Of a DNA stretch of 54,478 nucleotides, positions 53,701-54,478 are shown one piece after another. The notes under the pieces are model-generated. The model saw only the letters and a program-made list of their open reading frames with translations, was not told the DNA's origin and did no database searches. The stretch covers positions 1-54,478 of the forward strand of contig JANQLQ010000129.1 of NCBI GenBank assembly GCA_028280565.1, written 5' to 3'. A program made the translations under genes and the position numbers. The number at the start of each line of letters is the position of its first letter. The first letter of the stretch is position 1. The stretch is from Fulvivirga sp. Its GTDB lineage: Bacteria > Bacteroidota > Bacteroidia > Cytophagales > Cyclobacteriaceae.

Positions 53701-54478
53701 CGATGCGTTCATACATCAGTATCCAGTCTTCTGTATCATCAGGCTTGTAATAAGCTGTGAAATAGGCGCCGTCTTTGACAAGTTTCAGCCAAAAAGGTAA
53801 TGATGTTCGTGGATTGCTTGCACCCTGATGCGTTCCACCGCTTTTTCGATCCCGGGACCTGGCTACGATTTCCTCGTTAACATTCGTATTGTAAGATACA
53901 AAACACATGCGCGTATTGGTACCGGACAATGACTCACGGATCATCAAACCTGCCTTAGCCCTTTGCCCTTGCTCAGTGGAGGATAAGGAGTCCACTTTTG
54001 CAATGATCTCACCATTTCTTACCCAATCTTGGTAGACATAATGAAATTCATCTTTTCTACCAACCACTTTTTCACCAGCACCTGAAACAAGAAAATTTCC
54101 GTTTTCAAAGGTAGCAGTTCCGGTTACGAGGGGTTCTCCTACATCTACATTTGTCCACACTGCGGGCAACGCACCGGATTCACCCAGCGTCTGCGTGCTG
54201 GCGACCTCGCTGTAGTCGGAATCCCCGGTCGCATTAAATGCTCTGACGCGGTAAAAATAGGTGGTAGCAGGGTTCAACCCCTCATCTTCATAACTGGTCA
54301 CACCAGGGGCTACTTCACTGACCTGTTCATATACGTCTTCAGATGAAGCAGACCGCTCGATTTTATAGCCCAATACGTCGCTGCCGTTGCTGGTCCAGTT
54401 CAGGGTGATGCTACTGGATGAAGTAGCGATCGCTACGGGTTGCAGCGGAGGGAGCGGTGCCGGGATGGCTGCATAGGC
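50792..54478 (-). CDS. Giant T9SS-secreted HENFH metalloprotease-like protein (partial)
   Basis: 1228 residues are visible; the frame is open to the window edge, so the start and signal peptide lie beyond 54478. Numbered from the edge: fibronectin III (about 12-100), a beta-sandwich of DUF1349-like type (about 105-275), a second fibronectin III and beta-sandwich pair (about 285-575), a LamG-like region (about 600-745), and a DUF6055-like domain (about 760-1010) with HENFH (His854, Glu855, His858) and FEASANW (Glu877), giving an HExxH...E zinc site 19 residues apart. A further beta domain precedes the T9SS sorting domain (last about 75 residues, ending VRIIKE). This suggests a secreted gluzincin-like protease with carbohydrate- or protein-binding modules. 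The substrate is unknown. Confidence 0.82.
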   Translation of the reverse strand, partial: AYAAIPAPLPPLQPVAIATSSSSITLNWTSNGSDVLGYKIERSASSEDVYEQVSEVAPGVTSYEDEGLNPATTYFYRVRAFNATGDSDYSEVASTQTLGESGALPAVWTNVDVGEPLVTGTATFENGNFLVSGAGEKVVGRKDEFHYVYQDWVRNGEIIAKVDSLSSTEQGQRAKAGLMIRESLSGTNTRMCFVSYNTNVNEEIVARSRDRKSGGTHQGASNPRTSLPFWLKLVKDGAYFTAYYKPDDTEDWILMYERIVTLDEVYAGLFVNSNNVASASDAVFSEVSIEQVFTPATPRALSVVVNEQNTMTSLTWEDYANGEEGFIIERSTDPASGYEVIDTLPPNSTTYIDDNPPLANVFYRVKSYDSNGTSQASNVDEVFIGELPGPWKNQEVGASITGGYTAFRDEKWFLNHKGSDTQHPSDHLQYLFQDLSGDGEVIARLADVTGPNNQSIAGMMIRESLDPESKMAFVGWNKDVNEYFLESRSTLGGGTSKVPHSTGAAPAWFRLNRTGDTFTGYYSVNGDNWVQVGQVVINMSDHVVIGAAVSNGGDNETLAVFTEITVNAFDPGIQVLHMPRLVGDSDQSNFPNVIDVHVTADTVGRRNTYTGMQGKTIGVTLAESVHSTYSTISLKFIPDSLNQSVDLLTAGDLVIRLDEDQVSATVGGQQLISEAQISNIICNHVALRFSRQEIGLYVNGEWQVIENVTPFDINQLALADYKGQTWDIQVHKGLLSNTAIEKISQLCVPSVDASEHSPYNELYTQAICGSYKCLWAKADVDLMQDRFIYHIYEQDIAFELFTFEAGMYVHGDIESILAYENGRNWLVTDDEKLIRGSFSNPMNSDGGSGHHWYHENFHGQQGFHPGEGYGGGKWLFEASANWGASYRYDYLPTGGFTGVTLYPHYAMTWDKTYDVPDGNRDYHHYILLSYITRFVSTPLFIGKLFNYQGISANILRAFQEILAEEGHSFAEVFTEYAARTTVWDYQDGSGPVWKEIEEGAIAEWKDRGYENFNHKFSDIMDEAGTNGTMTPIPEDLLPSVYSWNAYKVASTSSGAYKIRLRGSAENPAGTIFKAKVIKGYNGVYEYFELPVSNQAAFGNQTAEITISTGEGEELYLVVASIPNEYGNPDPLRYRYEYSFERTSDTPGNTKQLIVYPNTTSGQVHIDLDLEGEATEPELRLFDFNGDNVAFNSSIEGGSAWLKFDGPAGLYLLKVITPNGVKTVRIIKE

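Overview
The window looks like a chromosomal segment of a member of the Bacteroidota, probably a free-living polysaccharide degrader near the Cytophagales. The reasons are four proteins ending in type IX secretion (T9SS) sorting domains with the terminal KRIIKE/RQIIKE/VRIIKE type, many LytTR/LytS-type and AraC-type regulators, DUF6268 and DUF2147 proteins, lipoproteins with short Bacteroidota-style lipoboxes, and starts without Shine-Dalgarno sequences. The order-level placement is inference. No rRNA, tRNA or CRISPR array was recognised.

Layout. 0.2-1.2 kb: a DUF6268 outer-membrane barrel. 1.2-4.5 kb: a repeat-rich accessory patch built around a DUF2235 alpha/beta-hydrolase gene. It contains a 10-unit, 21-bp tandem array, 15-bp direct repeats, a 23-bp inverted repeat pair and two inverted copies of a two-hairpin element whose stem covaries. 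4.6-17.1 kb: three large secreted proteins (a heparinase II/III-type lyase, a beta-helix plus alpha/alpha-toroid double-lyase candidate, and a beta-propeller protein) that share an Ig-CBM35-T9SS tail. 17.8-20.2 kb: small envelope proteins. 20.4-24.8 kb: a four-gene TolC/HlyD/FtsX/LolD-type efflux operon. 24.9-28.1 kb: a metallophosphoesterase, an AraC regulator, a small membrane protein and a TfoX-N protein. 28.3-33.0 kb: a LytS-type kinase, LytTR regulator, NTF2-like protein and MacB-like permease. 33.5-34.9 kb: a two-lobed DTG aspartic-protease-like lipoprotein. 35.0-35.6 kb: an RHH/PIN toxin-antitoxin pair. 35.8-44 kb: a decayed stretch holding a frameshifted AraC fragment, a Crp/Fnr-ridA operon with a PrfA-box-like palindrome, a truncated beta-helix gene, VOC and AraC proteins, three secreted proteins of mostly unknown function, and a membrane-protein gene whose end runs into a structured non-coding insert. 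44.4-50.4 kb: a serine hydrolase, a vanadium-haloperoxidase/PAP2-type protein and a second kinase/LytTR pair. 50.8-54.5 kb: the 3' part of a giant T9SS-secreted HENFH metalloprotease-like protein, cut by the window edge.

How the parts fit. The 4.6-17.1 kb cluster is most simply read as a surface or extracellular system for an acidic (uronate-containing) polysaccharide: two lyase folds cut, the Ig and CBM35/CBM6-like modules bind, and T9SS exports. No SusC/SusD pair is present in the window. The best candidates for something undescribed are the double-lyase architecture and the repeat patch at 1.2-4.2 kb. The substrate and mechanism of both are unknown from sequence alone.
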